Shown here: positions 49,320 through 60,641 of the stretch, in pieces
Layout: every line of letters begins with the position of its first letter
Numbering within the stretch: position 1 is the first letter of the stretch
Source of the DNA: Endomychus coccineus
Taxonomy: Eukaryota; Arthropoda; Insecta; Coleoptera; Endomychidae
Direction of reading: 5' to 3'
Assembly (NCBI GenBank): GCA_958510875.1
Contig: OY294069.1
Location: forward strand, 180,651,112-180,715,111
Length of the DNA: 64,000 nt
Notes under the pieces: generated by a model
Seen by the model: only the letters and a program-made list of their open reading frames with translations
Databases searched by the model: none
Told to the model about the DNA's origin: nothing
Made by a program: the position numbers and the translations under genes

Positions 49320-49850
49320 TACTATCGAGTTTTCTCTCAGATAGATCATTCCATGTGGTGGTTGATGGAGTATCTTTCGATACAATGGCTATCAACGCTG
49401 GTGTTCCACAGGGGCCTATCTTGGCGCCAATTTTGTTCCTGCTCCATATCAACGATCTGTTGGAAGTGACCACCAGTCTAGTCCACAGCTTTGCAGATGA
49501 TGGTACTCTTCATACCGCTTCCTTATCTGAAGCCCCTATACCATCCAATGAAGCCGGAGGAGCGAGACTAGTACAGATTGACGCAACGTTCGGCTACCGC
49601 CGACTTTTCACCATTATTTTTCTTTATATGGGCAAAATGTTCCCTCTAGTTTGATTCACATAGCATTTTGAAGTGATGGAGATTTGGCAACCAAAACTCA
49701 AGCTTGCGTCTTCTCTAGGAATGCGGATCCCACAATCCTTAACATGATGATGACAGGTATAACTATTCCGCTCCCAATGCTCCACCGCTGACTCACATGA
49801 TGTTCCTCGAAAATTATAGGTGTCCATCTCGTGTAGTCAAAGTATAAAAA
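49320..49850 (+). pseudogene. LINE reverse transcriptase fragment with 3' tail
   Basis: The plus strand encodes SSFLSDRSFHVVVDGVSFDT, MAINAGVPQGPILAPILFLL and HINDLLEV, then FADDGTLH, the palm box with YADD changed to FADD. An internal deletion then leads to the 3' end at 49650-49850 (CTCCCAATGCTCCACCGCTG..CTCACATGATGTTCCTCG..GTCAAAGTATAAAAAA). It is the best copy of the LINE family also seen at 1 kb, 17.7 kb, 18.6 kb and 41.3 kb. Confidence 0.78.
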
Positions 49851-51520
49851 AATATCTAATGCAGCGGCAGTACAGCATCACCGATTAATATCACATTTCT
49901 CTTTTCTCATAGAGCTCATCAGCAAAAGGAGCAAGTTTGCAACGTCGCCAACATCAAAAGACCAAAATATCTCACGCCATCTACGAATAGATGACCCACT
50001 AAGAAATCAAACAATGTACCACTTTGACAGACAGATTTCTCAAAATTACATAAGCCGTGGCTTGTGTAAAGTTCGAGAGTTCGTTAGAAACGTTGGAAAC
50101 TTGCTCGTTCTACTGACGAGTTCTATGAGAAAAGAGAACAGCTGGCAGTTTGTGGCATGACTGATCGATCTAGACTAGAGGGATTATCATGCTTATTTTA
50201 TTCAAAAACATCGGCAAAACGTTAGTGAACGAGTCATAACCGGCCAACAACATGGTAAAAAGAGTATATCGCATGCCATCTATGAATTTTACTGATCGAT
50301 CTGGACTAGGACGACCTTATCATTGATGTCTGGCAAAAGCCAACATGATATAAATGAGTACATTCATATATTCATTTGTTTCTAATTCTCTTACATTAAA
50401 ACTAAATGCATTGAACCGGAAAACATTGTAATGAATATCTTGCGCTCAGATTTGTGTCTGATAAAGACAGTTGAATAAGAAAACAGTTATCACAGGGTAA
50501 TTCTAATATAACGCCATCGTGACCAATACATAAAGAGAACCAGAGCGTAACCAAACCGAAGAATCTCGGCCCCAGTAGTAGTATTTAATTACACCTTAGT
50601 GCTGAATTAACTTCGAGTTCTTAATACCACAATCAACGGAAACCGGAAGTACAATTAACATGTGACCGCCTCGGTGAAGACCTTCAGAAGAAACGTGTCA
50701 TATCTGGTCTTTCTCGAATATCTATTTCAACTTGTTGTCGTTACGTAAACGAGCATATTGGTAACAAGGAGGATCGTATTTAAGTAAAATATATCATGAT
50801 AATATCACGGAATTACAATAAATTACATCTATCTTCGGATATAATCGACGACTCGTGCTTATCTCAATTATTAACGCTTTCTATATGTGTATTTCTACGG
50901 TTTTGTACGTTATCGGTATAGTACAAAATATGAGTCAACTCAGTACGTGACACGACAATTAATACGAATCCATGATCTATGAATCATTGTACATTCTCAT
51001 GATGAAACAGCATAAAGATAATATTTTTAGACGGGACGATAGTGGTGGCGTCGTCTGCCGACTACGACAAGAACTTCGAGAATATTAACTTCGTCTCGAA
51101 TACAGATTTCTAGACGGAAATAGCTTCAACAAGCTAAATTAAGAATTGAGCTTTTGCCGGACACACCTACCGCCCCCTAGATGTCGCTACCATATAAAAA
51201 TAAACTTTTATTGACCGCAAATTAAATATACATCCTAGATGTTGAGGGCACAATTGAATATTGGAACTACATTCTTTATGAAATATAATGGCCATTAACA
51301 CCCAAATATCCAGCGCAACAGTTTCAAAGAAGAATATCGAATTTTTCAGAACCCGGGGCATTCAGCGTTCATGATAAAGGGATCTAGTGAAAAGACGAAA
51401 CCTATAATTCCGTTTATCAAAACGTTAAGAATTCGACATCTGAGGGTGTATAAGTGACTATACTCTCAGCCCTTACATTTAATAAATAAGGAATATTAAC
51501 ACTAATAATAGTCGTAAGAA
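49851..51520 (-). other. KAT7 intron 3; weak internal duplication near 49.97-50.32 kb
   Basis: CTCACGCCATCTACGAATAG and ACTGATCGATCTAGACTAGA around 49970-50180 have diverged counterparts at 50265-50310 (CGCATGCCATCTATGAATTT; ACTGATCGATCTGGACTAGG). No ORF or known element is recognised. Confidence 0.35.
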
Positions 51521-51853
51521 CCAGAGCGATATTGATGGTCTGAACATAAACCCGATGACACTATGGTTTATCGTTAGAAGACGGTTTAATGACCAATTCA
51601 TCTCACAGACCGAATTTTCGCCGGCTGCTAGATCTCGAGATACAGCCGCAGCAAGCTGTTTATTTTTTGACTGGAGGTTAACCCTTTTCGAGTTGCGGTT
51701 ACTTGAAAAGCATGCCATTCTTATGCACTTCCACCACGTGCCATCATTTTTTATCGTGTCCGTTTATCAGCCTGACCAGTTAGAATTGGACCGAAAATGG
51801 ACGTTAACCCTCCCAAACCTGTTGGAAAATGTTCATTGGTGTTGGCAATTGTT
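51521..51853. repeat. Dispersed ~330-bp repeat, copy A
   Basis: It aligns along its length with 56410-56734 in the same orientation, sharing CCAGAGCGATATTGATGGTC, GACCAATTCATCTCACAGAC, GCTAGATCTCGAGATACAGC and GTGCCATCATTTTTTATCGT. The 148-codon plus-strand ORF running through it is not conserved in copy B. The type of element is not recognised. Confidence 0.8.
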
Positions 51854-53157
51854 TTTCAACATAAAAGTTGAAGTATCTTTTTTGTGTAGAAAACATTGGC
51901 GGTTCAAATGGTTGTCTCAAAACCTTACTTTGTCCAGTGGCGTAGAAGTTGGGGAGAAAAACACCCACAACCCCTTCAAAATCTTCACCAATTATGACTA
52001 AAAAAAATTTTTTTCATCATCGCACAGAACATAGCTTACTATGAGTAGAAAATGCTTACAAAAGCTGTTTTCTGTACGATAAACGGTTCCGGAGATATTC
52101 GCAAAAAAGAAATTTTTTGACGTGACAACGTCTTATAATTCGATGGAGCCGGCTGCACGCAGGAAAAAACATGACTAATGCGGCGTTACCTCGCTCTGAG
52201 GCGTTCCATTTAAGGCTTGAAGTGCAAGCGAGAGCGCGGAACGAGCGACAAAGAGGCACAATCGGCCTCCGCGTTCGGCAGCGTTCGATCTGTCTCTCTC
52301 CTACTTGAGTGAGCGATGCGTCCGCGTTTTCGTCAAGTATGAAGTGCAGTGAAAAGTGAATGTGGTGTCAATTGTTTATAGCAACGATAATTGCGGCGAT
52401 AAAGGTAATGATTCTCTCGATATAAAATATATGTTCAGTGATATATTGTCGAATATTCGTGCTTTCATCATTAAAATAAATAGCATCGGTCCGCTAGTGC
52501 AGCGATTGTAGGTTATGCTATAATTGACAAAACTATAACAATAAGTTAACAGAACTATTTCACGATGAGTAAAAAATCAATTGCTTTACTATTCGATCGA
52601 AATAATTATCGAGCGTAGCTATGATTTCAAAAAATTAAAACATAAATGTTAAATGTTCCACATATCATAACGTGTCTGAAATGACAGGTTGGACCAGCCA
52701 GCCGTCAAAGGGAACAATTTTCTCCTATATCAAACACATTGAGGCGGGCTTTTTAAAAGCTAGAGTTACAAAAATTTTAATGATGTTTCCAAATTTTAAA
52801 TTTTAAATGTAAGATTTATGAACAATAATTTAATCACAGTTTTGTAAAAATAATTAAGTAACTAATTGAACAACAACTTTTATTCAGTTTACTTGCTGAA
52901 AGAAATAATGTCAATACAAAATTTATTATTATAAAATAATAAAATCAAAAATTAAATTTTAACAGTCGAGTGACGTTGTCACGTTCAACTATCGTCAGTA
53001 AACCGACTTTACAGACAACCGATTTGTTTCAATTTCAAACCCTTTATCTCGAAAACGAAGCCTTCTTCGACCATAGTTTATTATAAAAACTACCTTTATT
53101 TTTCGATATACTATTAGCTGGTGAAATCCTGATGATATAAACTGGACCAACCTGTAT
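51849..53157. mobile_element. Half foldback element split by another insertion
   Basis: 51849-52115 matches the right half of the 35607-36497 foldback (TTTTTCAACATAAAAGTTGA, GTGTAGAAAACATTGGCGGT, CAAAATCTTCACCAATTATG, TTTCTGTACGATAAACGGTT). The match resumes at 53027-53157 (TTTCAATTTCAAACCCTTTA, CGAAAACGAAGCCTTCTTCG, ending AACCTGTATATA). The interruption is the element at 52116-52988. The other arm of this copy is absent. Confidence 0.75.
52116..52988. mobile_element. DNA transposon remnant with GTGACAACGTC inverted ends
   Basis: The left end TTGACGTGACAACGTC (52117-52132) and right end GACGTTGTCACGTTCAA (52972-52988) are inverted copies with one insertion. Inside the left end is a G+C-rich, promoter-like stretch (52190-52410). 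The remainder is AT-rich without an ORF. It sits inside the foldback half-copy. The superfamily was not identified. Confidence 0.65.
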
Positions 53158-53672
53158 ATAACAAAAAGTCCTATAATACCCAGCGCGTCAAAAAAAGATT
53201 AAAGGAGCAGCTGCAACTTATTACCTGTCGTTGAGCGACATATCGGACACGCCGGCTTATATCTATATTATTTAATAATAATAACATAAGTTATTACTAT
53301 AATAATGATCTTATTTGCTTGAAGAGAAAATAGAATAATTTTGATAAGAAATAAAAAAAATCATGTTTTTTTTTTCACTTTTTTCTCGAAAAATGTGCAT
53401 TTTTTCGAAAAAATTTAAGCAATAAAAGTTGTTTAAAATATCATTTTGCGTGGTAATTCATTAGTAGCATGTCCATTTTAGTAACCAATTGGGTAGTCCA
53501 GATCCGATGGACGTGGGTTCATCCATTGGCTAAAATTGGGTTTTAGGGGAAACTATCGAAGATTTTTGACCAAACCTTGAACCATTTTTAGTTGTGGAAA
53601 GAACTACCTTCACCTAAATTGATCAATTATTAGCTCTTGCAGACCAATTTGAATTTTTTCATAAAATACATG
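53158..53672 (-). other. KAT7 intron 3; no gene seen
   Basis: AT-rich sequence. GATGGACGTGGGTTCATCCA.. at 53507 and AACCTTGAACCATTTTTAG at 53572 are loosely mirrored by 54673-54710. Confidence 0.3.
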
Positions 53673-54645
53673 TAGCGGGATATCAAAAATTATCTTGGTC
53701 AAGGGTGGTTGTGGAATCTAAAACGTGTGTCTTACTTTACGTTTGAAATAATTATGTCACTGTCACACTAACATCATCAATAACCTACAAATTTCACACC
53801 TTTATTTATTTCAGTTGTAAAACAATAATGAACTACAAATTATGAAATAATTATGTGAACTTTGAACCTTTTCAGAGGTCGTGATAGCCACAATCCGGGT
53901 CAAAAACTGTTTTGAAATAGTTAATTTTCCGTAAATCGAATGACGTTCACGTGAGAAGCCAGTAGCACGCGAGTTAGAAAAGTGCAAACTGGTTGTACCT
54001 AATACGGCTTTACGACGACTTTTCGCGTGCAGTTTTCGCTCCACGTAGTTAGATTTAGTATCGGACCGTGCCCGACGGCCCTTCTTTTTTCGATAAATGT
54101 CCATTGAATAGGAAAATTCAATTAAAACAGTTTGAGCTACTCTCAGATCTCAGCTACGCGCGTCTAACGTGCGACGTACCAAAGGGAATTTTCTCGCGAC
54201 TAAAATATACACGAAGCGGGTAAAAGCTAGCGGCCCATAGCCAAAAACACTTTATTACAACTGGCGCCGGTCGCACGGGGCAAGAAACGGCCCCAAATTA
54301 GCAAGACTTAGGTAAAATGTATAAACTCTAACTTACGCGCAGCGAGCTCCTCGAGGCATATGTCAAAATGATTTCGTTCGTAGCTAATTACGTAGGACGT
54401 CTGGCGTTCATGCAATTATGTTTTTAGATCATTCGAACATTCTAATTTCGATAGGCCACGTGAAAATCCCGGAGTCCAAAGCGCTAAAGACTTTTGAGTG
54501 TTACAATATTCGTATAAAATTGCGAAATTTCGCACTTTTAGAAACTTCAAATTAAGTATGACATAATTATTTCAAACGTAAAGTAAGACACACGTTTTAG
54601 ATTCCACAACCAGCCTTGACCAAGATAATTTTTGATATCCCGGTA
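53673..54645. mobile_element. TA-flanked element with ~87-bp inverted terminal repeats
   Basis: The left arm 53673-53759 (TAGCGGGATATCAAAAATTA.. to ..TTTGAAATAATTATGTCA) and right arm 54559-54645 (TGACATAATTATTTCAAACG.. to ..TTTTTGATATCCCGGTA) are inverted copies with very few differences. TA at each edge suggests Tc1/mariner-type insertion. The interior carries a segment (54311-54556) homologous to the Helentron-associated repeat at 31430-31680. No transposase is seen. Confidence 0.75.
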
Positions 54646-54984
54646 TATATATAAATATATTGTGGGAGAGGGGATGAACCGATTTTCAAAAACCTTGAAC
54701 CAATGGGTTTCTCTGACATCCATAATGAAAGGGTATCAATCCCAAACCTTAGCCAAACCTCTAAGGCCTTAAAAAAAAAATAAAACAAAAAAGTAGCTCT
54801 CAAAAAGGACAAAAAGCAGTTTTTGGCCAATTAAACTGGGTGGCACCCATTTTGGTAATTCGACTTTTTAGTATGTTGTTTGGGCCATCAATACGAACCT
54901 TTTAAGCCGGATCGCGTTAACGAGCGTGAAAATTGCACAAAAAATCATAACTGGCCTCTACTAGTTATTGACATTAATACCTCT

Positions 54985-55047
54985 TCTGTTGATGACGAAA
55001 ATAATAAGCATATGTGTTAGTGTGAACCGTTTTCCGAGAATTTATAT
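54985..55047 (+). mobile_element. Penelope-like 3' remnant (copy 3)
   Basis: On the minus strand this reads ..CACACTAACACATATGCTTATTATTTTCGTC, matching the core of 4721-4990 and 12507-12778, here in the opposite orientation. It lies 70 bp from the KAT7 exon 3 donor. Confidence 0.5.
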
Positions 55048-55085
55048 AAAACTAATAAGTACGAAATATTCACCATTGTCCACTA

Positions 55086-55688
<603 letters not shown>

Positions 55689-55734
55689 CTAGAAATAATA
55701 TTGACATTGACTTATGACCAAACAATAGTACATT

Positions 55735-55853
55735 GTGTATCTAGTAGTAAAAGCAATACATTCCCGGACGACAATGTAAATAGTTGGCCGAGGCGTTAAG
55801 CCGAGGCCAACAAGCATTGAAGTCTGGGAATGTCCTTTTACTACGAGGTACAC
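55735..55853. repeat. Two-tier palindrome upstream of the recombinase pseudogene
   Basis: The outer arms are 55735-55769 (GTGTATCTAGTAGTAAAAG..ACATTCCCGGAC) and 55822-55853 (GTCTGGGAATGTCCTTTTAC..GTACAC). Inside is a perfect 12-bp hairpin, GTTGGCCGAGGC-gttaa-GCCGAGGCCAAC (55783-55811). It lies about 120 bp before the ATG of the recombinase relic. Confidence 0.8.
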
Positions 55854-55971
55854 ATACTATTTTTTCTGAAATCGCAATCAACATTATCACAAATTAAGGA
55901 TCTTATTGCCTATGAACTAGTTTCCTTGAAAATCACTTACTTATCACTAAAAATATTCAAAAATATTTAAA

Positions 55972-56343
55972 ATGAACAGTTATGAGTTAGTAAACGCTGC
56001 TGAAAATGTCATCTTGAAGTTATCGCCAAATAAATTCAAGGCAAAATATGAATATTACAAACGTTTTATGGATTATTTCTAAGAAAAAAAGACGATCTCC
56101 TGATCTAAAAATGCCACGATTGCATACTTTTCCGATTTATGTACGAAGTTGAAGGCATCTACGTTATGGTCAAATTAATCCATGCTGAGAGCTACACTTA
56201 GTACAAAATTTTCGAAATTACGTGCTTTCCTGAAACGTCAAAGTGACAACTATAGACCAAAGAAGTCAAACGTTTTGTCAGATGTACAAATTGAAACGTT
56301 TATTACTCAGGCACCAGAGTATATATATATACTTGATGTATGA
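55972..56343 (+). pseudogene. Decayed tyrosine recombinase, N-terminal part (relative of 34.2 kb gene)
   Basis: From ATG 55972 the frame reads MNSYELVNAAENVILKLSPN, KFKAKYEYYKRFMDYF, a stop, then further blocks STLWSN (stop) SMLRATLSTKFSKLRAFLKR and QSDNYRPKKSNVLSDVQIET. These align with YEIAYRNFMDWK, STLWSQYSMLRSTL, KYVRLRAFLKRKS and KYVPKQSKTLTSEEIQ of the gene at 34.2 kb. It ends at TGATGTATGAGGTACG, where the other gene has its exon 1 donor, and the catalytic exon is absent. At least three stops or frameshifts occur. Confidence 0.8.
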
Positions 56344-56409
56344 GGTACGTTTAGAATATAAGAATTTTAAAATTATCTAGATATTTTTGTAGTGTTTATA
56401 GTCTAGGAG

Positions 56410-56734
56410 CCAGAGCGATATTGATGGTCTGATGGCTCTTCGGTTTATAGTTAGAGGACGGTTCAATGACCAATTCATCTCACAGACCGAATTTTGGCCG
56501 ACTGCTAGATCTCGAGATACAGCCTCCGCAAATTGTTTATTTTTTGACTAGAGGTTCACTCTTTACAAGTTGCGGTTACATGAAAAACATGCCATTCTTA
56601 TACACATCCACCATGTGCCATCATTTTTTATCGTGTCCGTTTTCAGGCTGACCATTTAAAATTGGACCGAAAATGGACTGCAAGTTAACCCCGCCAAACC
56701 TGGTGGAAAATGTTCATTGGTATTGTCAATTGTT
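56410..56734. repeat. Dispersed ~330-bp repeat, copy B
   Basis: It matches 51521-51853 (see there). It lies in KAT7 intron 2, 70 bp after the recombinase relic. Confidence 0.8.
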
Positions 56735-57637
56735 AGCATACCCTATGCCATCAAAAGTTATAGGTCCATTTCAGAGTAATTGGCCATTATTTGGACCAAA
56801 AATGTTTCTTTTTTTCATTTTGTGGATAAAACTTGGGGGTTCCAAGGTAACATGATGGCACCATGTTAAATAACTGTATTTGAGGCCAAATAAAGATTTA
56901 ACATTATTGCCATCAACCCCCCTAAAACCATCCCCAAAAATATTAATAATATGGATATTATGACCAATTTTATGATAAATTAGTCAATTATTGAAGTTCT
57001 GGCTGGGTTTAAAATCGAAACGGCCGTTTTTTGTTTTGTTTTTGGGGGTTGAAATAGGCAAGGACTGAAGGCAATAATGTTAAATCATTATTTGACCTCC
57101 AATAAAGTTATTTGAAGAAAAATCGTAAAAAAATCGGAATAATTGTGGAAAACAGTGAATATTTTGGGGAAATTGGGCTAAAGTCACTACCAGGCCATTT
57201 TCGCCTTAAAGTAGACACATTTTGTGAGAGTTTTGGACAGGTTAGAAAAAAATTAAAATATAGGTATTTTGGGGAATGAAGTTTAAAAAAAAAACTGTTT
57301 TTCCCATTTTCCGGATTTTCCTTGCAAAGATATCTCTAATCAGTCTGCAGCATCGTATTCTACGGAACACTTTTGATCGATTATGTACTTTAAAAAAATT
57401 TTTTAGGCTAATTTTCGAATATTTTACGATAATAAGACGGATTTCATATTTTACTTAAAAAAGGCCAAAAAAAACTTAAGACCCGAAATTTCGTCATATT
57501 TGTTAATGTAGGTAGGAAAAAAATTCAGGGCGATCCCCGATGGTGACCTGGGAACGAGTGCTGTTTTCATACGGAATGTCTCATATTCAATAAATGTTCT
57601 AATAGTCCGAGCTATGAACCGGAAAAAAAAAATATAT
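56735..57637 (-). other. KAT7 intron 2; no gene seen
   Basis: AT-rich sequence with purine/pyrimidine-biased runs (GGGG..TTTT). Short ORFs only. Confidence 0.35.
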
Positions 57638-57789
57638 AAGTTCGAATCAAAAAATTTTTTTTGCATTAGCTTCAGGAGGTTCTCAGGATCATTCATACAC
57701 CTTGAAACCTCTTGGGAACCCCAACCCCGCCCATTGGGGGCATAAATGGCCCGAAATCTTCAAGTCTTGAATTGCATTTTCTACAAAAA

Positions 57790-59566
57790 AATGTATTTTG
57801 GCATGTCGAGTGCACCTAGGAGGTTTTTTGGGTCGCTAAACACGAATCCGTAGCCAGATTTACTTGCAAAACCATCGTAGGGGTGGTCAAATCGACAAAA
57901 TTGGCCAATTTCGCACCTTTGATATGTTATTTTGCAATTTACCTGTTTTTGGCATTTCAAATGCACCAAGGGAGTTTTTTGGGTCGCTGAACATGAATCC
58001 GAAGTCAGATTTACTTGCAATCCATCGTTGGGGTGGTAAAATCTACAAAATTGGCCAATTTTGCACCTTTGATATGTTATTTTGCAATTTACCTGTTTTT
58101 GGCATTTCAAATGCACCAAGGGAGTTTTTTGGGTCGCTGAACATGAATCCGAAGTCAGATTTACTTGCAATCCATCGTTGGGGTGGTAAAATCTACAAAA
58201 TTGGCCAATTTTGCACCTTTGATATGTTATTTTGCAATTTACCTGTTTTTGGCATTTCAAATGCACCAAGGGAGTTTTTTGGGTCGCTGAACATGAATCC
58301 GAAGTCAGATTTACTTGCAATCCATCGTTGGGGTGGTAAAATCTACAAAATTGGCCAATTTTGCACCTTTGATATGTTATTTTGCAATTTACCTGTTTTT
58401 GGCATTTCAAATGCACCAAGGGAGTTTTTTGGGTCGCTGAACATGAATCCGAAGTCAGATTTACTTGCAATCCATCGTTGGGGTGGTAAAATCTACAAAA
58501 TTGGCCAATTTTGCACCTTTGATATGTTATTTTGCAATTTACCTGTTTTTGGCATTTCAAATGCACCAAGGGAGTTTTTTGGGTCGCTGAACATGAATCC
58601 GAAGTCAGATTTACTTGCAATCCATCGTTGGGGTGGTAAAATCTACAAAATTGGCCAATTTTGCACCTTTGATATGTTATTTTGCAATTTACCTGTTTTT
58701 GGCATTTCAAATGCACCAAGGGAGTTTTTTGGGTCGCTGAACATGAATCCGAAGTCAGATTTACTTGCAATCCATCGTTGGGGTGGTAAAATCTACAAAA
58801 TTGGCCAATTTTGCACCTTTGATATGTTATTTTGCAATTTACCTGTTTTTGGCATTTCAAATGCACCAAGGGAGTTTTTTGGGTCGCTGAACATGAATCC
58901 GTAGCCAGATTTACTTGCAATCCATCGTTGGGGTGGTAAAATCTACAAAATTGGCCAATTTCGCACCTTTGATATGTTATTTTGCAATTTACCTGTTTTT
59001 GGCATTTCAAATGCACCAAGGGAGTTTTTTGGGTCGCTGAACATGAATCCGAAGTCAGATTTACTTGCAATCCATCGTTGGGGTGGTAAAATCTACAAAA
59101 TTGGCCAATTTTGCACCTTTGATATGTTATTTTGCAATTTACCTGTTTTTGGCATTTCAAATGCACCAAGGGAGTTTTTTGGGTCGCTGAACATGAATCC
59201 GAAGTCAGATTTACTTGCAATCCATCGTTGGGGTGGTAAAATCTACAAAATTGGCCAATTTCGCACCTTTGATATGATATTTTGCAATTTACCTGTTTTT
59301 GGCATTTCAAATGCACCAAGGGAGTTTTTTGGGTCGCTGAACATGAATCCGAAGTCAGATTTACTTGCAATCCATCGTTGGGGTGGTAAAATCTACAAAA
59401 TTGGCCAATTTTGCACCTTTGATATGTTATTTTGCAATTTACCTGTTTTTGGCATTTCAAATGCACCAAGGGAGTTTTTTGGGTCGCTGAACATGAATCC
59501 GAAGTCAGATTTACTTGCAATCCATCGTTGGGGTGGTAAAATCTACAAAATTGGCCAATTTTGCAC
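57790..59566. repeat. 150-bp tandem array, 12 units
   Basis: The anchor ATGCACCAAGGGAGTTTTTT recurs at exactly 150-bp steps from 57961 to 59461 (11 units), with a diverged twelfth unit at 57811. Internal units differ only at scattered single positions (GAAGTCAG or GTAGCCAG; TTTTGCACC or TTTCGCACC; one GATATGATAT). Because 150 is a multiple of three, the array has open frames on both strands (579, 346 and 208 codons) with a 50-residue period. These are not credible genes. Confidence 0.97.
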
Positions 59567-59569
59567 CCC

Positions 59570-59803
59570 TAATGAAAGAATGGCGTACGATGCACAGTGA
59601 ACTGTACACGTTGCAAAGGTTCTGCTTGTGCCAATGTTGACACCGAGACGTCTGCTAATGATGAGGAAGATGATGATACCCAATTATATGATAATATAGA
59701 TTTTACCAACTGCGAAGATTAAGATGAAGATGGAGATCAACGTGATAATAATAATAGAGGCGAGCCAATTCTTGAAAATAATGATTCTGATGACGAATAT
59801 TAA
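59570..59803 (+). pseudogene. C-terminal relic of a Cys-rich, acidic-tailed protein
   Basis: Just after the last 150-bp unit the plus strand reads NGVRCTVNCTRCKGSACANV then an acidic tail DTETSANDEEDDDTQLYDN to a stop, and a further acidic stretch to 59803. The CxxxCxxCxxxxCxN pattern resembles the Cys-rich C-termini of some transposon proteins. I do not recognise the family. Its upstream part appears to have been replaced by the tandem array. Confidence 0.4.
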
Positions 59804-60401
59804 GTATTGTTAATAATTGTATAAAAAAAATAAGGTTAAAAATTTTAAAAAATATAGTAATTAAATATTTGTGTTCTTTTGCAAACAATTACTAATATTC
59901 CTATTCTCTTAATATTAAAAAAGGAGAACATTTCGAAGTAATTTTAAAATGCAAAAATAATAAAAATTTAGAAGCGTGACAAATTAGCCATTTTTGTAAA
60001 TGTCCCACCCCTGAGATGATATTCGAGTGAATCTGGCTTCAGAATCGTATTCAGCAACCCAAAAAAAACCCTTGGTGCACTCGGAATGCCAAAAACACGG
60101 AAATTGCAAAATAACATATTAGGGGTGCGAAATTGACCAATTTTGTCGATTTGACCACCCCTACGATGGATTGCAAGTAAATCTGGCTACGCATTCGTGT
60201 TCAGCGACTCAAAAAACTTCCTTGGTGCACTCGAAATGCCAAAATACCATTTTTTGTAGAAAATACAATTCAAGACTTGGAGATTTCGGGCCATTTTCGC
60301 CCCCAATGGGTGAGGTTGGGGTTCCCAAGAGGTTTTAAGGTGTATGAATGATCCTGAGAACCTCCTGAAGCTAATGCAAAAAAAATTGTTGATTCGAACT
60401 T

Positions 60402-60641
60402 ACATGTTTTTTTTTATTATAGCTAAAATCCCGGTTCACAGCCTGGACTGTAATGTGAGTTGGTTGTTTGCGCGTATTTATTTACTTTTGTCTAAAATGT
60501 ATATAAAAAAACCGGTAGAGACCGATTTTGATGGCCCTGGTCGGTGCTTAGCAACGGACTAAAATACTAGATTAGCGTATTTTGGGGTCTGAACTTGCTC
60601 CGAGAAAGTAGGCAATCTTGAGCGATTTCAGAAAAACAAAC
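60402..60641 (-). other. KAT7 intron 2 next to exon 2 donor
   Basis: No repeat is recognised. Minus-strand read-through from exon 2 (VCFSEIAQDCLL..) is intronic. Confidence 0.45.

Larger units (their letters stand above)
57638..60401. mobile_element. Foldback-like element with inverted arms and internal tandem repeats
   Basis: Arms of about 285 bp, 57638-57923 and 60120-60401, are inverted copies (AAGTTCGAATCA..; GCATTAGCTTCAGGAGGTTC; GGATCATTCATACACCTT; CCTCTTGGGAACCCCAAC). Each arm ends inward in the 150-bp repeat unit. Twelve direct units fill the left side, and about one and a half inverted units lie on the right (about 60010-60240). Between them (59566-60000) is a short coding relic and AT-rich DNA. 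Inverted repeats built from tandem subrepeats are typical of foldback (FB/Galileo-like) elements. It lies wholly in KAT7 intron 2. Confidence 0.75.

Noticed and set aside
51555..52001. 148-codon plus-strand ORF
   Set aside because: It runs across the junction of a dispersed repeat and a foldback half-element, and the frame is not conserved in the second repeat copy at 56.4 kb.
57864..59600. Long plus-strand ORFs (346 and 208 codons) through the 150-bp array
   Set aside because: They are the opposite-strand counterparts of the same periodic repeat. Both strands are open only because the unit is a multiple of three without stops.
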